Positions 26,245-34,673 of a stretch of 64,000 bases of DNA are shown piece by piece (position 1 is the stretch's first letter; every line of letters begins with the position of its first letter). The notes beneath the pieces were generated by a model. The model made no database searches. It was not told where the DNA came from and was given only the letters and a program-made list of their open reading frames with translations. A program made the position numbers and the translations under genes. The stretch comes from Paraburkholderia aromaticivorans (GTDB lineage Bacteria > Pseudomonadota > Gammaproteobacteria > Burkholderiales > Burkholderiaceae). Location: the NCBI RefSeq assembly GCF_012689525.1, contig NZ_CP051514.1:372001-436000 (forward strand). Direction: 5' to 3'.

Positions 26245-27555
26245 TCAAGCGAGAGCCCCTTTCGGCCCTGGCACTTCCCCGAGGGGAGGGAGGTGTTCAT
26301 ACCATCTCCCCGCCGTGAACGGCGGGGATTCTACAGCGCTCAGGCCGCGATGGCCTGAGTCACTTCGGCGGGTTCCTGCTTCTTCGAGCGGCCCGACTGC
26401 ACCGTCTCCACAGGCTAACAAGCGCTGTCCGCGCTCTAAAACATTGATCGCGCCGACGTGATCGGCGTTTGCTTCGTGTGCGCAGCGAACGCACGCGAAC
26501 AGGGCTTGCGTCTTGCGGTTCCCGGCTGAAATATGCCCGCATGACGGGCACGTGCGGCTCGTGTTGGCAGCAGGGACGGCGACAAAGAATCCGCCGCGCC
26601 ACGCCGTTTTGTACTCCAACTGGCGACGAAACTCGAACCAGCCCTGGTCCAGAATCGCCTTGTTGAGGCCCGACTTGGCGCGGACATTGCATCCCGGCGC
26701 TTCTGCGCTGCCCTTTGCTGACCTGGACACGTTGCGCACCTGCAAGTCTTCGACGGCGATCATTGCGTGGTTTTTGCTGATCGTGTTTGATGCCTTGTGC
26801 AGGAAGTCGTAGCGGGCGTTCGCGATACGCGCGTGGATGCGGTTCACGCGGGCCTTCGCCTTTTTCCAGTTCGAGGAGCTTTTGACCTTTCGGGCCATGC
26901 GCCGCTGATACTTTGCGAGCCGCTGTTCGTGCTTTTTGAAACTTGCGAGCGGCGCGATGAACGTGCCGTCACTCAGGGTTGCAAAGCGGGCGATACCGAC
27001 ATCGACGCCAACGGCAGACCCCTGCGGAACCGGCTGCTCTACCTCGCGGCGCGTCAGGATCGAGACATGCCACTTTGCGCACCTGCTCGATACCGTGACA
27101 CTGCGCACGTCGCCGAGCACCATGCGGCTGTTGCGATAGCGGATGAAGCCGGGCTTCGGCAGCGATATGCGGCCGTTCTCGCGGTCCAGCCTGATTTGTT
27201 TGGGGTCGGGATAGCGGAAGCTGTCAGCCGACTTCCCCTTGCGCTTGAACTTCGGAAAGTCCGCGCGCTTGGCGAAGAAGTTTTGAAACGCGCGATCGAG
27301 GTCGAGAATCGCCTCGTCTACCGGATGACGCGGAGATTCCGCAAGCCACGGGGTTTCCGCGCTGTTACGCCATTCCGTGAAGCACTTCTTCATCGCAAAC
27401 TTGCCGATGAACTTTCCGCCCGCCTCGTGGTTTTCCCTCTGGAACGCCAGCGCCTTGTTATAGACGAACCGGCACGCGCCTGCGAACTGGCGCATCTTGC
27501 GCGCCTGTTCGCCGGTCGGCATGAGTTCGAATCGGAAGGCTTGAAGTCGTTCCAT
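26245..27555 (-). CDS. tnpB: RNA-guided endonuclease TnpB (element 2), C-terminal frameshift and read-through
   Basis: 436 residues from the ATG at 27555, 22 bases from the divergent tnpA. RuvC residues are present: VGVDVGIARFATL (Asp), IAVEDLQV (Glu), ANADHVGAINVL (Asp); zinc finger CPSCGH...CVRC. The family tail (VQSGR..KQEPAE..QAIAA) is encoded in another frame at about 26410-26345, so a frameshift near LLACGD diverts translation through the right-end hairpin and into the IS1111 element, ending at 26245. Catalytic core is complete, so nuclease activity is possible, but the guide-RNA end is disrupted. About 60-70% identical by eye to TnpB of element 1. Confidence 0.88.
   Translation of the reverse strand: MERLQAFRFELMPTGEQARKMRQFAGACRFVYNKALAFQRENHEAGGKFIGKFAMKKCFTEWRNSAETPWLAESPRHPVDEAILDLDRAFQNFFAKRADFPKFKRKGKSADSFRYPDPKQIRLDRENGRISLPKPGFIRYRNSRMVLGDVRSVTVSSRCAKWHVSILTRREVEQPVPQGSAVGVDVGIARFATLSDGTFIAPLASFKKHEQRLAKYQRRMARKVKSSSNWKKAKARVNRIHARIANARYDFLHKASNTISKNHAMIAVEDLQVRNVSRSAKGSAEAPGCNVRAKSGLNKAILDQGWFEFRRQLEYKTAWRGGFFVAVPAANTSRTCPSCGHISAGNRKTQALFACVRCAHEANADHVGAINVLERGQRLLACGDGAVGPLEEAGTRRSDSGHRGLSAVESPPFTAGRWYEHLPPLGEVPGPKGALA
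26306..26412 (-). ncRNA. Omega-RNA scaffold 3' part / right end of TnpB element 2 (interrupted)
   Basis: Read on the minus strand: tnpB tail codons, CATCGCGGCCTGAG, GTAGAATCCCCGCCGTTCAC and GGCGGGGAG. CCCCGCCGT/ACGGCGGGG is a perfect terminal stem-loop. The guide would begin after GATGTCAA, now at 24880-24887, beyond the IS1111 insertion. Confidence 0.55.
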
Positions 27556-27577
27556 AGCCAGAAGTATATTTTGGTAC

Positions 27578-27994
27578 ATGGCTGCTAACAATGACCTTCG
27601 ACACGGACGCCACTGCGTTTTCTTAATGCACGTCCATTTGGTCTTCGTGAACAAGTGCCAGCGCGGCGTCTTCACGAAAGGGATACTGGACGACATGCGC
27701 GTCGTGTTTGCGAGTGTGTGCGCCGACTTCGAAGCCGAGCTAGCGGAGTTCGACGGAGAGGACGACCATGTGCAGCTTCTGGTGAACGACCCGCCCAAGG
27801 TCGCTGTGTCGGCACTGGTGAACAGCCTGAAGGGCGTATCGAGCCGCATGATTCGCAAAAAGAACTACCCGAGCATCCGGCGCAAGCTGTGGGGCGATGC
27901 GCTTTGGTCGCCGTCCTATTTCGCCGGTAGCTGTGGCGGTGCGCCGATCAATGTCATCCGCCAGTATATCGAGCAGCAGCGGACGCTGCACTAA
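27578..27994 (+). CDS. tnpA: IS200/IS605 transposase TnpA with altered HUH motif
   Basis: 138 residues, normal length for a Y1 transposase. CVFLMHVHLVFVNKCQRGVF matches the family opening and NVIRQYIEQQ holds the nucleophilic Tyr. The metal-binding HUH motif should read DHVHLL, but here it is DHVQLL (codon CAG near 27767), so one of the two metal-binding histidines is missing. The related remnant at 29895-30213 keeps DHVHLL. The enzyme normally cuts single-stranded ends and joins them at a TTGAT-like site; this copy is probably inactive. Divergent from tnpB. Confidence 0.88.
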   Translation: MAANNDLRHGRHCVFLMHVHLVFVNKCQRGVFTKGILDDMRVVFASVCADFEAELAEFDGEDDHVQLLVNDPPKVAVSALVNSLKGVSSRMIRKKNYPSIRRKLWGDALWSPSYFAGSCGGAPINVIRQYIEQQRTLH

Positions 27995-27999
27995 AGCCG

Positions 28000-28068
28000 T
28001 CAAAGGACGGCTGCGCCGTCCGCGCTATCCTTCCTCCCCCTGAAGTGGGAGGGTTGTCGCGCACTTGC
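28000..28068 (-). repeat. Left-end region of TnpB element 2
   Basis: On the minus strand: AAGTGCGCGACAACC, a hairpin (CCTCCCAC and GGGGGAGG arms), then AAGGATAGCGCGGACGG. Same order as in elements 1 and 3. TTGA lies immediately outside. Confidence 0.65.
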
Positions 28069-28072
28069 TCAA

Positions 28073-28300
28073 TTCAGTTGCCAGACCCGCGTTAGCCCGA
28101 GCACCACCTGACTTAAGCAGCTTCCGGTGACCGGCAACTGAAATACACCCCTCACGTATCGCCAGCCAGAATACCTCATTGAGCGCGTCGCTCTCGTTGC
28201 TCCCTTTGCTCGTCGTCGAACTCGCGACTGACGCCAAGCCTCACAGGCAGTTCGCTGATCGCTTCCGATCGCGCTAATAACGAAGTGGATCGACAGCTCA
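28073..28300 (-). pseudogene. Transposase N-terminal remnant, same family as 56331-57620
   Basis: On the minus strand, SEAISELPVRLGVSREF and DALNEVF match SETISELSTRLGVSRKF and DALNDAF of the plus-strand transposase at 56331. The DNA that follows also aligns (TTTCAGTTGCCGGTCAC in both). Stops and frame changes make it inert. Element 2 is inserted where the match ends. Confidence 0.65.
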
Positions 28301-28393
28301 TTTTGTCAGTCTGGTACAAGCGAATGTCGGAATTGCCCAAGGATGCTCGGCGATAATTTGGGCGTCTGAGGCATCTCGGACACACTATTGCGC

Positions 28394-28624
28394 ATGAGGC
28401 TCAATATGCCGTGCGCGCCGGCCGGTAACCAGTTCATGCACAAACAAGACATTCAGACAATTGTCGATGCCGCTTTCGAAACCGCCGATACCATTGTCGG
28501 TGCGCGAACGTGGAAGACTACCGAGGATGCTAGCGCGATGCACGATCTGATCTTCTGGGACATGCTCGCCAAGTACTTGCCCGACATTTCGATTGCCGAC
28601 GTGCAGCGTTTTCGCCCATCTTAG
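28394..28624 (+). CDS. Hypothetical small protein
   Basis: 76 residues from the ATG at 28394, or 62 from the ATG at 28436 (MHKQDIQTIVDAAFETADTI). Acidic and helical, with a C-terminal KYLPDISIADVQRF. No strong ribosome-binding site, no recognised domain. Flanked by transposase debris on both sides. It may be a genuine short gene stranded among IS remnants. Confidence 0.35.
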   Translation: MRLNMPCAPAGNQFMHKQDIQTIVDAAFETADTIVGARTWKTTEDASAMHDLIFWDMLAKYLPDISIADVQRFRPS

Positions 28625-28683
28625 TGCGGCGGGTCTTCTTCAGCCTGATGCATCACAGGGAAGCGTAAACGTACGGGAGCTTC

Positions 28684-28985
28684 TTACCCAGATCCCCTGA
28701 AGCGCGGGAAGGCCGCAGGTTTCTCGAAGAAGTTCCTGTATGCCCGTTCGAGGTCTTTAAGCCTACGTTGTAGCGGGCGGACGCGCGCATCCTCGAGCCA
28801 CGGCGCCTCGGCGCTGTTGCGCCACGCGGTGAGCAGTCGGCGCATCTCCGCGTAGCTCCGGCGTTTTCCCCTGGGCACACCGCTCTATCTGAAGTGCCAC
28901 GCCTTTGTGATAGACGAAGCGGCGCATATCGTGCTACGGGTCGACGTTTGGCCCCATTTCGAACACAAAGGCTTGGAGTCGCGAC
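28684..28985 (-). pseudogene. TnpB N-terminal fragment (element 4)
   Basis: With frame changes the minus strand gives SRLQAFVFEMGP, MRRFVYHKGVALQ, then LTAWRNSAEAPWLEDARV and LKDLERAYRNFFEKPAAFPRF, the first 90 or so residues of a TnpB like those of elements 1-3. The rest is absent and no left end is recognisable. Confidence 0.7.
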
Positions 28986-29147
28986 ACCGGCCGTGCGCCT
29001 CACCCCATCGCAATCGGCGCGCCACACGCTTCGCTGCCTGGCGGATTTTCAGTGAGACCGCCCAGGATCCCTCCGCTTTCTGAGCAAGCGTTGTCCCTCC
29101 GCTATTGCGTCGCGAACAATTTATGGTGATAGCGCCCGCCGGACTAA

Positions 29148-29738
29148 TTAGAAGAAGGACGCCATGCCGGCCATTGCACGGGCGCATACGCTGGGAGAAT
29201 ACTTATCAATCATCGCCTGAATTGGCGCATGGTGTCCGTACGCCACAGTGGTGACCATAAGAAGCCCGGCGGCAGTGACTGCCGGCCGGAACATGCGGGC
29301 CTTGGAACGGGCCAGTGCGCGTACAAAAAGTGCGGCGATCGCTCCACCCAGCAGCCACCCCGCGACGACCTCGGGAACCGTATGGGCGTGATCGAAGACT
29401 CGCGCAACTGCAGTCAACATACCGACGACGAGGCCGGCGACAGCGCCGACCCGAGCATCGCCCCCTGCGCTCCGGAAAAGTAGCGCGAGAGTGACGGCCC
29501 AGACAGCTGTCGACAGCGTCGTGTGGCCGCTAATTACACGAAATCCGATCGATGGGATCTCGACTCCGCATCCGGCATACAGTATCTTGGTGACGCCGAC
29601 CAGTGCCATCCCAGCGGCGAGAAGCAGCATCCAGCGGTTGGCGAACTCCCGGCTCGAAAGCTTCAGCCAGATGGTACACGTGATGGCGACGGGCAGGGTC
29701 AACGCGGCATCGCCGAGGTTGCTGATTGCGTTCCACAT
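29148..29738 (-). CDS. PAP2-family membrane phosphatase
   Basis: 196 residues with six hydrophobic segments. SGHTTLSTAVW is the second phosphatase motif (SGH) and RVFDHAHTVPEVVAGWLLG the third (R-x5-H-x3-E). The first motif (K-x6-RP) is represented only by KILYAGCGVEI with no RP, so catalysis is uncertain. Family members dephosphorylate lipid phosphates such as undecaprenyl pyrophosphate or phosphatidate. Recycling of undecaprenyl pyrophosphate would fit polysaccharide synthesis in this window, but that is inference. It stands alone between TnpB remnants. The ATG at 29738 has no clear ribosome-binding site. Confidence 0.75.
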   Translation of the reverse strand: MWNAISNLGDAALTLPVAITCTIWLKLSSREFANRWMLLLAAGMALVGVTKILYAGCGVEIPSIGFRVISGHTTLSTAVWAVTLALLFRSAGGDARVGAVAGLVVGMLTAVARVFDHAHTVPEVVAGWLLGGAIAALFVRALARSKARMFRPAVTAAGLLMVTTVAYGHHAPIQAMIDKYSPSVCARAMAGMASFF

Positions 29739-29894
29739 AGTTCTGCTAGATCAGGGAGGAGAGCGCTGCAGTTTAACTCATTGGTATAGCGCGAATACGG
29801 GCAGCGGCAATTTTGATCCAAGTGCGCGGCAAGCTCCGTCGCTCACGGCGGGGAAGGAAAGCGCGGACGCCGCAGGCCTTCCAGGGGTTTAGTG

Positions 29895-30213
29895 CTACGT
29901 TCGCTGTTGCTCGATGTCTTGGCGAGTCACTGAGATGGGCGCCCAGCCGGAGCTACCGGCGAAAATAGGACGGCGACCAAAGCTCACCACCCCACAGTTT
30001 GCGCCGTATGCTGAGGTGGTGCTTCTTGCGGATCATGCGGCTCAAAACGCCCTCCAGGCTGTTCTCGAGCGCCGAGACGGCGACTTTGGGCGGGTAGTTC
30101 ACCAGAAGGTGTACGTGGTCGTCCTCGCTATCGAACTCCACCAGTTCGGCCTCGAAGCCGGCGCACACGCTGGCGAATGCCACGCGCAGGTCGTCGATGA
30201 TTTCTTTCGTGAA
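29895..30213 (-). pseudogene. TnpA C-terminal part (element 3)
   Basis: FTKEIIDDLRVAFASVCAGF, DHVHLLVNYPPKVAVSAL and IRRKLWGGELWSPSYF follow the TnpA of element 2. An extra T after PSYF shifts the frame; the following bases still encode GWAPISVTRQDIEQQRT, with the catalytic Tyr changed to Asp (RQD for RQY). The N-terminal third is missing. Confidence 0.8.
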
Positions 30214-30550
30214 CTGCCTCACAGAATGGCGCCACAGCGCTGGTACGCCGTGGCTCAAGGATGCGCCGGTCCATCCCCAACGGCAGGCACTGAAGGATCT
30301 CGATCGCGCGTTCGTCAATTTCTTCGAGAAGCGCACTGCTTTCCCCCGTTTCAGGCGCAAAGGCATGAGCGAGTCGTTTCGCTATCCCGACGCCAAGCAG
30401 ATCAGGCTGGACCGCGAGAACGGTCGCATCTTTTTGCCGAAGCTCGGCTATGTCCGCTACCACAACAGCCGCACTGTGCTCGGCAAGGTCCATAGCGCGG
30501 CGATATCGCTGCGCGCGGGCAAGTGGTTCGTCTCGATTCTCACGAAGCGC
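30212..30550 (+). pseudogene. TnpB N-terminal part (element 3)
   Basis: LTEWRHSAGTPWLKDAPVHP through RAGKWFVSILTKR matches residues of about 55-170 of TnpB from element 1. The start of the gene is lost by the deletion that joined it to tnpA, and the RuvC core is missing after LTKR. Confidence 0.8.
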
Positions 30551-31966
30551 TACTCACCTGAATCAGTTTGCCTACCCGTTGACGTCGACAGCTTCCGGCC
30601 AAAGGCATCGCAGATCACGCCATTTCGGTCGTCCACGAGTTTGAGATCAATTTATTAGAATAACGTGTCGGAGTGCAAACGTATTCGCGGTTCCACATCA
30701 AGAAAAAAGTACCGACACACCGTGTCGGCACAAATCGTTCCGGCGTTTCCGAGGACAGCTGCCGAAACGGAGAGAATGAAATACTACCAAATGTGATTAC
30801 TTGAATTCGGACATTTTCATGTTGCTCTTGGCCAACGTTAGGCGTTATTGAATAGAGAATAAACTGGATCAAACATCCTGGCGTTTGCAAATTTCCAGAC
30901 GTTCGAGGTCCTCGGCATAACTAGCCGTGTCATTCTGTTTAGTGCGGACAGTGATCGATGCCCCAGCTTTGCGTCGTGGCCGCACTCGGGCCTACAGGGC
31001 GTTACCGGAAAAAACGCTCGTAGCGTTGCACAGCAAGTGCGCCATAGCTGCACCGGCTATAGCATGTGATTCTCAGCAAGATAAGTAGGCCATGTTTTGC
31101 TATGACTTCGGTACGACGGTCTAGCTGAGTATCGCAAGTGACTAAAAATGCCTGTCTTGCTGGTGGCACGACGCGGGCAGAAGGTTGATGGTTCGGAGCG
31201 GCTGTGAAACGGGCTCCTCAATATGCGACATCATCCATGAATGTATCGAACGGCGAGACTATTTGGCTAGGCACAGCGGTCGTATCGCCAACTTCTGGCG
31301 TAGTGAGTTCGCAGACAGACATGATGATGTTCGCCCCTCTCAGGATGGAGCTTGCACCAGATAAGGTGAGCCGCAACGATGTGTCTCCCGTGAGGTCGTT
31401 TGTCTTTGTCGTAGGCCTTCAGCGCCGCAGCGTAAACGATTGCGATGGCCAGTTTGTTGCAGCACTTCAAGTGCCGCGCTTATGGCGAGCGGAAGCGGTT
31501 TAGCGACCGTTGAGTCCGTTTGTGCGGTCGCATCGAAAGTGCGCCCGGCAGGTAGCTTCCGCAACTCGTGGCATGGGCCAAGGAGAATTTGGTGTCGGAA
31601 ACCGGCAAGCGGCGTTCGAGGGGCAGGGAACTGGAAGCCTGACTATTCTTACCGGACCGCGGGCCATAGCGAAAGGGGCAGGGTGACCATGGGCTACTAC
31701 GGTACACGTTAGTTTTCCCTACCTACGAGAGACTAGACGCTGAGATCCGTGGGGTCTACTCGCCGCAGCAACATCCATGGCAGCGGCGCGGAGCCGGGCC
31801 GTCCGTGTATTCGCAGGCCGAACTCAATGTCGGGGCGAGACGACTGAATGAGCGTCCGAGAAAGACAAGTAACCTAACTAAGAAAGCAAGTCGAATGATT
31901 TAATCAAACGATTGCATGCACCAGTTAAATCCGCATTCGTATGGGTTATTTTTGCCGGAGCAGTTT
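30551..31966. other. Non-coding region, no gene recognised
   Basis: About 1.4 kb. Frames of up to 100 codons occur around 31204-31503 and on its complement, but none resembles a known protein or has a convincing ribosome-binding site. Composition varies, with AT-rich blocks near 30640-30900 and 31860-31970. Probably accumulated debris. Confidence 0.35.
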
Positions 31967-32142
31967 TTTCTTGATCCATTCCGACAATACCTTGTCCTGC
32001 ACCGCCCCCCACTTCTAGCCGACTTTCCAAACCCTCATACTCGCGCCACCTCGGACTATTTAAGGGGAGTTTATGGCAAACTCGTTTCCCTTAAAGGTCT
32101 TTCAGCCCCGCCGGCCAGTCCACCGGCAGGGCTCTTTTTCCC
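31967..32142 (+). ncRNA. Candidate structured RNA / leader locus, copy B
   Basis: Homologue of 19915-20080. Hairpin 1 pairs TTTAAGGGGAGTTT (about 32058-32072) with AAACTC...CCCTTAAA (about 32078-32095), enclosing AAGGGGAG and an ATG at 32073. The stem differs from copy A by paired substitutions (A-T in B, G-C in A). Hairpin 2 (32105-32135) is followed by TTTTT. The ATG could open a 31-residue basic peptide whose sequence is not conserved with copy A's peptide, which favours an RNA function. About 1.1 kb upstream of glmU. Confidence 0.5.
32104..32142 (+). terminator. Rho-independent terminator, copy B
   Basis: GCCCCGCCGG and CCGGCAGGGC form a ten-base stem with one mismatch around a short loop, followed by TCTTTTTC. 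Confidence 0.7.
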
Positions 32143-32309
32143 CGTTCAAGCAGTGGCAACAGATCTAAAGGTTTTTGTCGCGCTAAGGCGGAAGGTATCG
32201 TTCGGACAGGCAGATATCCTTTGGCCCTCCGGTTGAAGAAGACGCAAGCGCCGCAAAGGAGCCTTGCGTTAAGTAATGCCTAGGTTCTGAGGCGCTGGCA
32301 CCATCCCAC

Positions 32310-32400
32310 CGGTGCGATGCTAACCGTGCGCAAGGCGGGTGCGTTGGCTACTCGCTCAGTTTTCGCAATTTGGAGGAGTTGATCGCCGGTGGACATCATG
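32310..32400 (+). pseudogene. IS6-family transposase fragment B
   Basis: VGYSLSFRNLEELIAGG matches the same N-terminal region as fragment A (LGYSLS...LEEMIAGRG). Only about 25 codons survive. Same distance and orientation relative to the structured locus as in copy A. Confidence 0.65.
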
Positions 32401-33251
32401 CCGCTCGGCTGTTTGAGAGAACGTTCCGCCGTCGCAGGCGATCCGTGCACGCGATTGGCAGATGGACGAGCGTGTGTGACAAAAGCAAGCGCGAGCTTGC
32501 GGTGCCGTCTTGGCGATGGCAGCAGGCCCGCGGGGCAGCGTTCAAGCGGCGCCGCATTCTTGCGTTTAAAAGAAGCGGTGGTGAGCGATCGGGGAGAAGT
32601 CACCGCGGAAGGATGACAGAGACGCGTTGATCTGCATGTGCGAATTGCGCGGCCATTTCAGGGGAATTTCTCCGTTGTTTTCACCACCGCCCAGTCGTTT
32701 GGTTCGTGCTCGATGTGTGAGATTTGAATGTTTGCATTGCATTTTCAACCCGTGGCGGGGAAATATTGCTGCCGCGAAGAGCATGGTGATTTGTAATGCG
32801 ATAGACCTTAACTGTTGAGGGGAGTACAAGTGGAACAGGTTGACAAGAAACCTTCATCGTGAGAGACCGGCGCGAGGATGCGAATGGATAAGGCGAGTTT
32901 GAACAGCGAGCAAACGATACCGGCGTCGCAGAGCCTGAACGCCGTTGCATCGACCTGCTCGGCGTCTCCAAGGGCGCACGCCGCGCGCACGTGAAATCCG
33001 AAGATTTCACGCAAAGCCAATCTATACGGCGTTCGTCGCGTTAGCTACTGCTTTGCGCAGTTCAGCTGCCCTGTCCCCGATAGCTTTGGCACACGGTGTG
33101 GAACGGCAATCCTACATCCGCTGTTTAAAATGATATCCCTTCTAATCCATACGTTATCCTCTGTATATATGAAAAACTCGCCATCACGAACAATCTGCAC
33201 GAAAAGCGGTGATCGAATCGCCAGCTCCAGACAAATCTGATTGTCGACGCC
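32401..33251. other. Region upstream of glmU
   Basis: About 850 bases. No recognised gene. The last 150 bases are AT-rich and must contain the glmU promoter; GTATATAT near 33160 is a possible -10 region but no clear -35 stands at the right distance. Confidence 0.35.
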
Positions 33252-34613
33252 ATGAACATCGTGATTTTGGCGGCAGGCACCGGCAAGCGCACGCGGTCCG
33301 CGCTTCCCAAGGTGCTTCATCCCCTGGCTGGCCGGCCGCTCCTCGCTCACGTCATCGACACGGCTCGCACGCTCAAGCCCACGCATCTCGTGGTGGTGAT
33401 CGGCCATGGCGCCGAAGCCGTGCGCAAAGCCGTTGCCGCGCCGGACGTGCAGTTCGCCGTGCAGGAACAGCAACTCGGCACGGGGCACGCGGTGCAGCAG
33501 GCGTTGCCGCTACTCGATCCGTCGGCGCCCACGCTGGTGCTTTACGGCGACGTGCCGCTCACGCGCGCTGGCACGCTGCAGGCGCTGACCGAGCGTGCGG
33601 GGCAGGGCGGCTACGGCGTGCTCACCGTCACGCTCGCGGACCCGAGCGGCTACGGCCGGATCGTGCGTGATGCACAAGGCAAGGTGGCACGCATCGTCGA
33701 GCAGAAAGACGCGACGCCCGAGCAGCTTGAGATCGCCGAGATCAACACCGGCATCATCGTCGCGCCGACCGAGCGTCTGGGCGGCTGGCTTGCCGCGCTG
33801 AAGAACGACAATGCGCAAGGCGAGTTCTATCTGACCGACGCGGTCGAGATGGCGATCGAAGCCGGACTCGAAGTCGTCACCACGCAGCCGGACGACGAGT
33901 GGGAAACGCTCGGCGTGAACAGCAAGCAGCAGCTTGCCGAGCTCGAGCGGATTCATCAGCACAACGTGGCGGATGCGCTGCTGGTCGCGGGCGTGACGCT
34001 CGCCGATCCGGCGCGGCTGGATATGCGCGGCACGCTCGAATGCGGTCGCGATGTCTCGATCGACGTGAACTGCGTGTTCGAAGGCCGCGTGACGTTGGCC
34101 GACAACGTCACCATCGGGCCGAACTGCGTCATCCGCGATGCGAATATCGGCGCCGGTACGCGCGTCGACGCCTTCACGCATATCGAGGGCGCCGAAGTCG
34201 GCGCGAATGCCGTGCTCGGACCGTATGCGCGGTTGCGCCCCGGCGCGTCGCTGCACGACGAGTCGCACGTCGGCAACTTCGTCGAGGTGAAGAACGCGGT
34301 GCTCGGCCATGGCTCGAAGGCGAACCATCTTACGTATATCGGTGATGCGGATATCGGCGCGCGCGTGAATATCGGCGCGGGTACGATCACCTGTAACTAC
34401 GACGGCGCGAACAAATTCCGCACGATCATCGAAGACGACGTGTTCGTCGGTTCGGACACGCAACTCGTGGCACCTGTGCGCGTGAATCGCGGTGTGACGA
34501 TCGCGGCGGGCACCACCGTCTGGAAGGATGTCGAAGAAGACATGCTGGTCCTGAACGATAAAATTCAAACGAGCAAGCCGGGCTATATACGCCCGGTCAA
34601 GAAGAAAAGTTGA
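33252..34613 (+). CDS. glmU: Bifunctional GlcNAc-1-P uridyltransferase / GlcN-1-P acetyltransferase GlmU
   Basis: 453 residues, the usual length. The N-terminal Rossmann-type domain begins [20 protein letters not shown] (nucleotide-binding loop), with [15 protein letters not shown] and EINTGI. The C-terminal left-handed beta-helix shows hexapeptide repeats from about 250, [20 protein letters not shown], and the catalytic [16 protein letters not shown]. It acetylates GlcN-1-P and then couples it to UTP, giving UDP-GlcNAc for peptidoglycan, LPS and, here, probably the ManNAcA branch of the EPS pathway. Cytoplasmic trimer. Sixty bases before glmS, so probably one operon. Confidence 0.97.
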   Translation: MNIVILAAGTGKRTRSALPKVLHPLAGRPLLAHVIDTARTLKPTHLVVVIGHGAEAVRKAVAAPDVQFAVQEQQLGTGHAVQQALPLLDPSAPTLVLYGDVPLTRAGTLQALTERAGQGGYGVLTVTLADPSGYGRIVRDAQGKVARIVEQKDATPEQLEIAEINTGIIVAPTERLGGWLAALKNDNAQGEFYLTDAVEMAIEAGLEVVTTQPDDEWETLGVNSKQQLAELERIHQHNVADALLVAGVTLADPARLDMRGTLECGRDVSIDVNCVFEGRVTLADNVTIGPNCVIRDANIGAGTRVDAFTHIEGAEVGANAVLGPYARLRPGASLHDESHVGNFVEVKNAVLGHGSKANHLTYIGDADIGARVNIGAGTITCNYDGANKFRTIIEDDVFVGSDTQLVAPVRVNRGVTIAAGTTVWKDVEEDMLVLNDKIQTSKPGYIRPVKKKS

Positions 34614-34673
34614 TGGGCGTGACGCGCGCGCGGAGCGCGCTCCCTGAAACCCAGCACTGAAAAGGAATAATCC

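Larger units (their letters stand above)
24888..26305 (-). mobile_element. IS1111-type insertion sequence, copy 2
   Basis: 1418 bases, same length and apparently same sequence as copy 1 (11475-12892), in inverted orientation. Subterminal repeats at 24893-24905 and 26288-26300. Inserted between GGGGAG and GATGTCAA of the TnpB right end, exactly the site used by copy 1. Confidence 0.85.
24880..28068 (-). mobile_element. TnpB/TnpA element 2 (IS605-like), interrupted by IS1111 copy 2
   Basis: Left end at about 28068 next to TTGA (28069-28072 on the minus strand), then tnpA and tnpB divergently placed 22 bases apart, the omega-RNA/right-end region at 26306-26412, the IS1111-type element at 24888-26305, and the last right-end bases (GATGTCAA read on the minus strand) at 24880-24887. 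Without the insertion it would be about 1.77 kb. It sits inside a transposase remnant of the type found at 56331. Confidence 0.75.
29817..30550 (+). mobile_element. TnpA/TnpB element 3, internally deleted and truncated
   Basis: Left end at about 29817 after TTGAT (29813-29817), with GTGCGCGGCAAG, hairpin and GGGGAAGGAAAGCGCGGACG as in elements 1 and 2. It then has the 3' part of tnpA (minus) joined directly to an N-terminally truncated tnpB (plus); tnpB stops matching at about 30550. Right end absent. Confidence 0.7.

Noticed and set aside
28660..29030. 124-codon minus-strand frame as a gene
   Set aside because: It overlaps, in another frame, a clear TnpB N-terminal fragment.
34614..34673. 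glmS ribozyme or riboswitch before glmS
   Set aside because: Only 60 bases separate glmU from glmS, too short and without the ribozyme core; Burkholderiaceae do not normally carry it.
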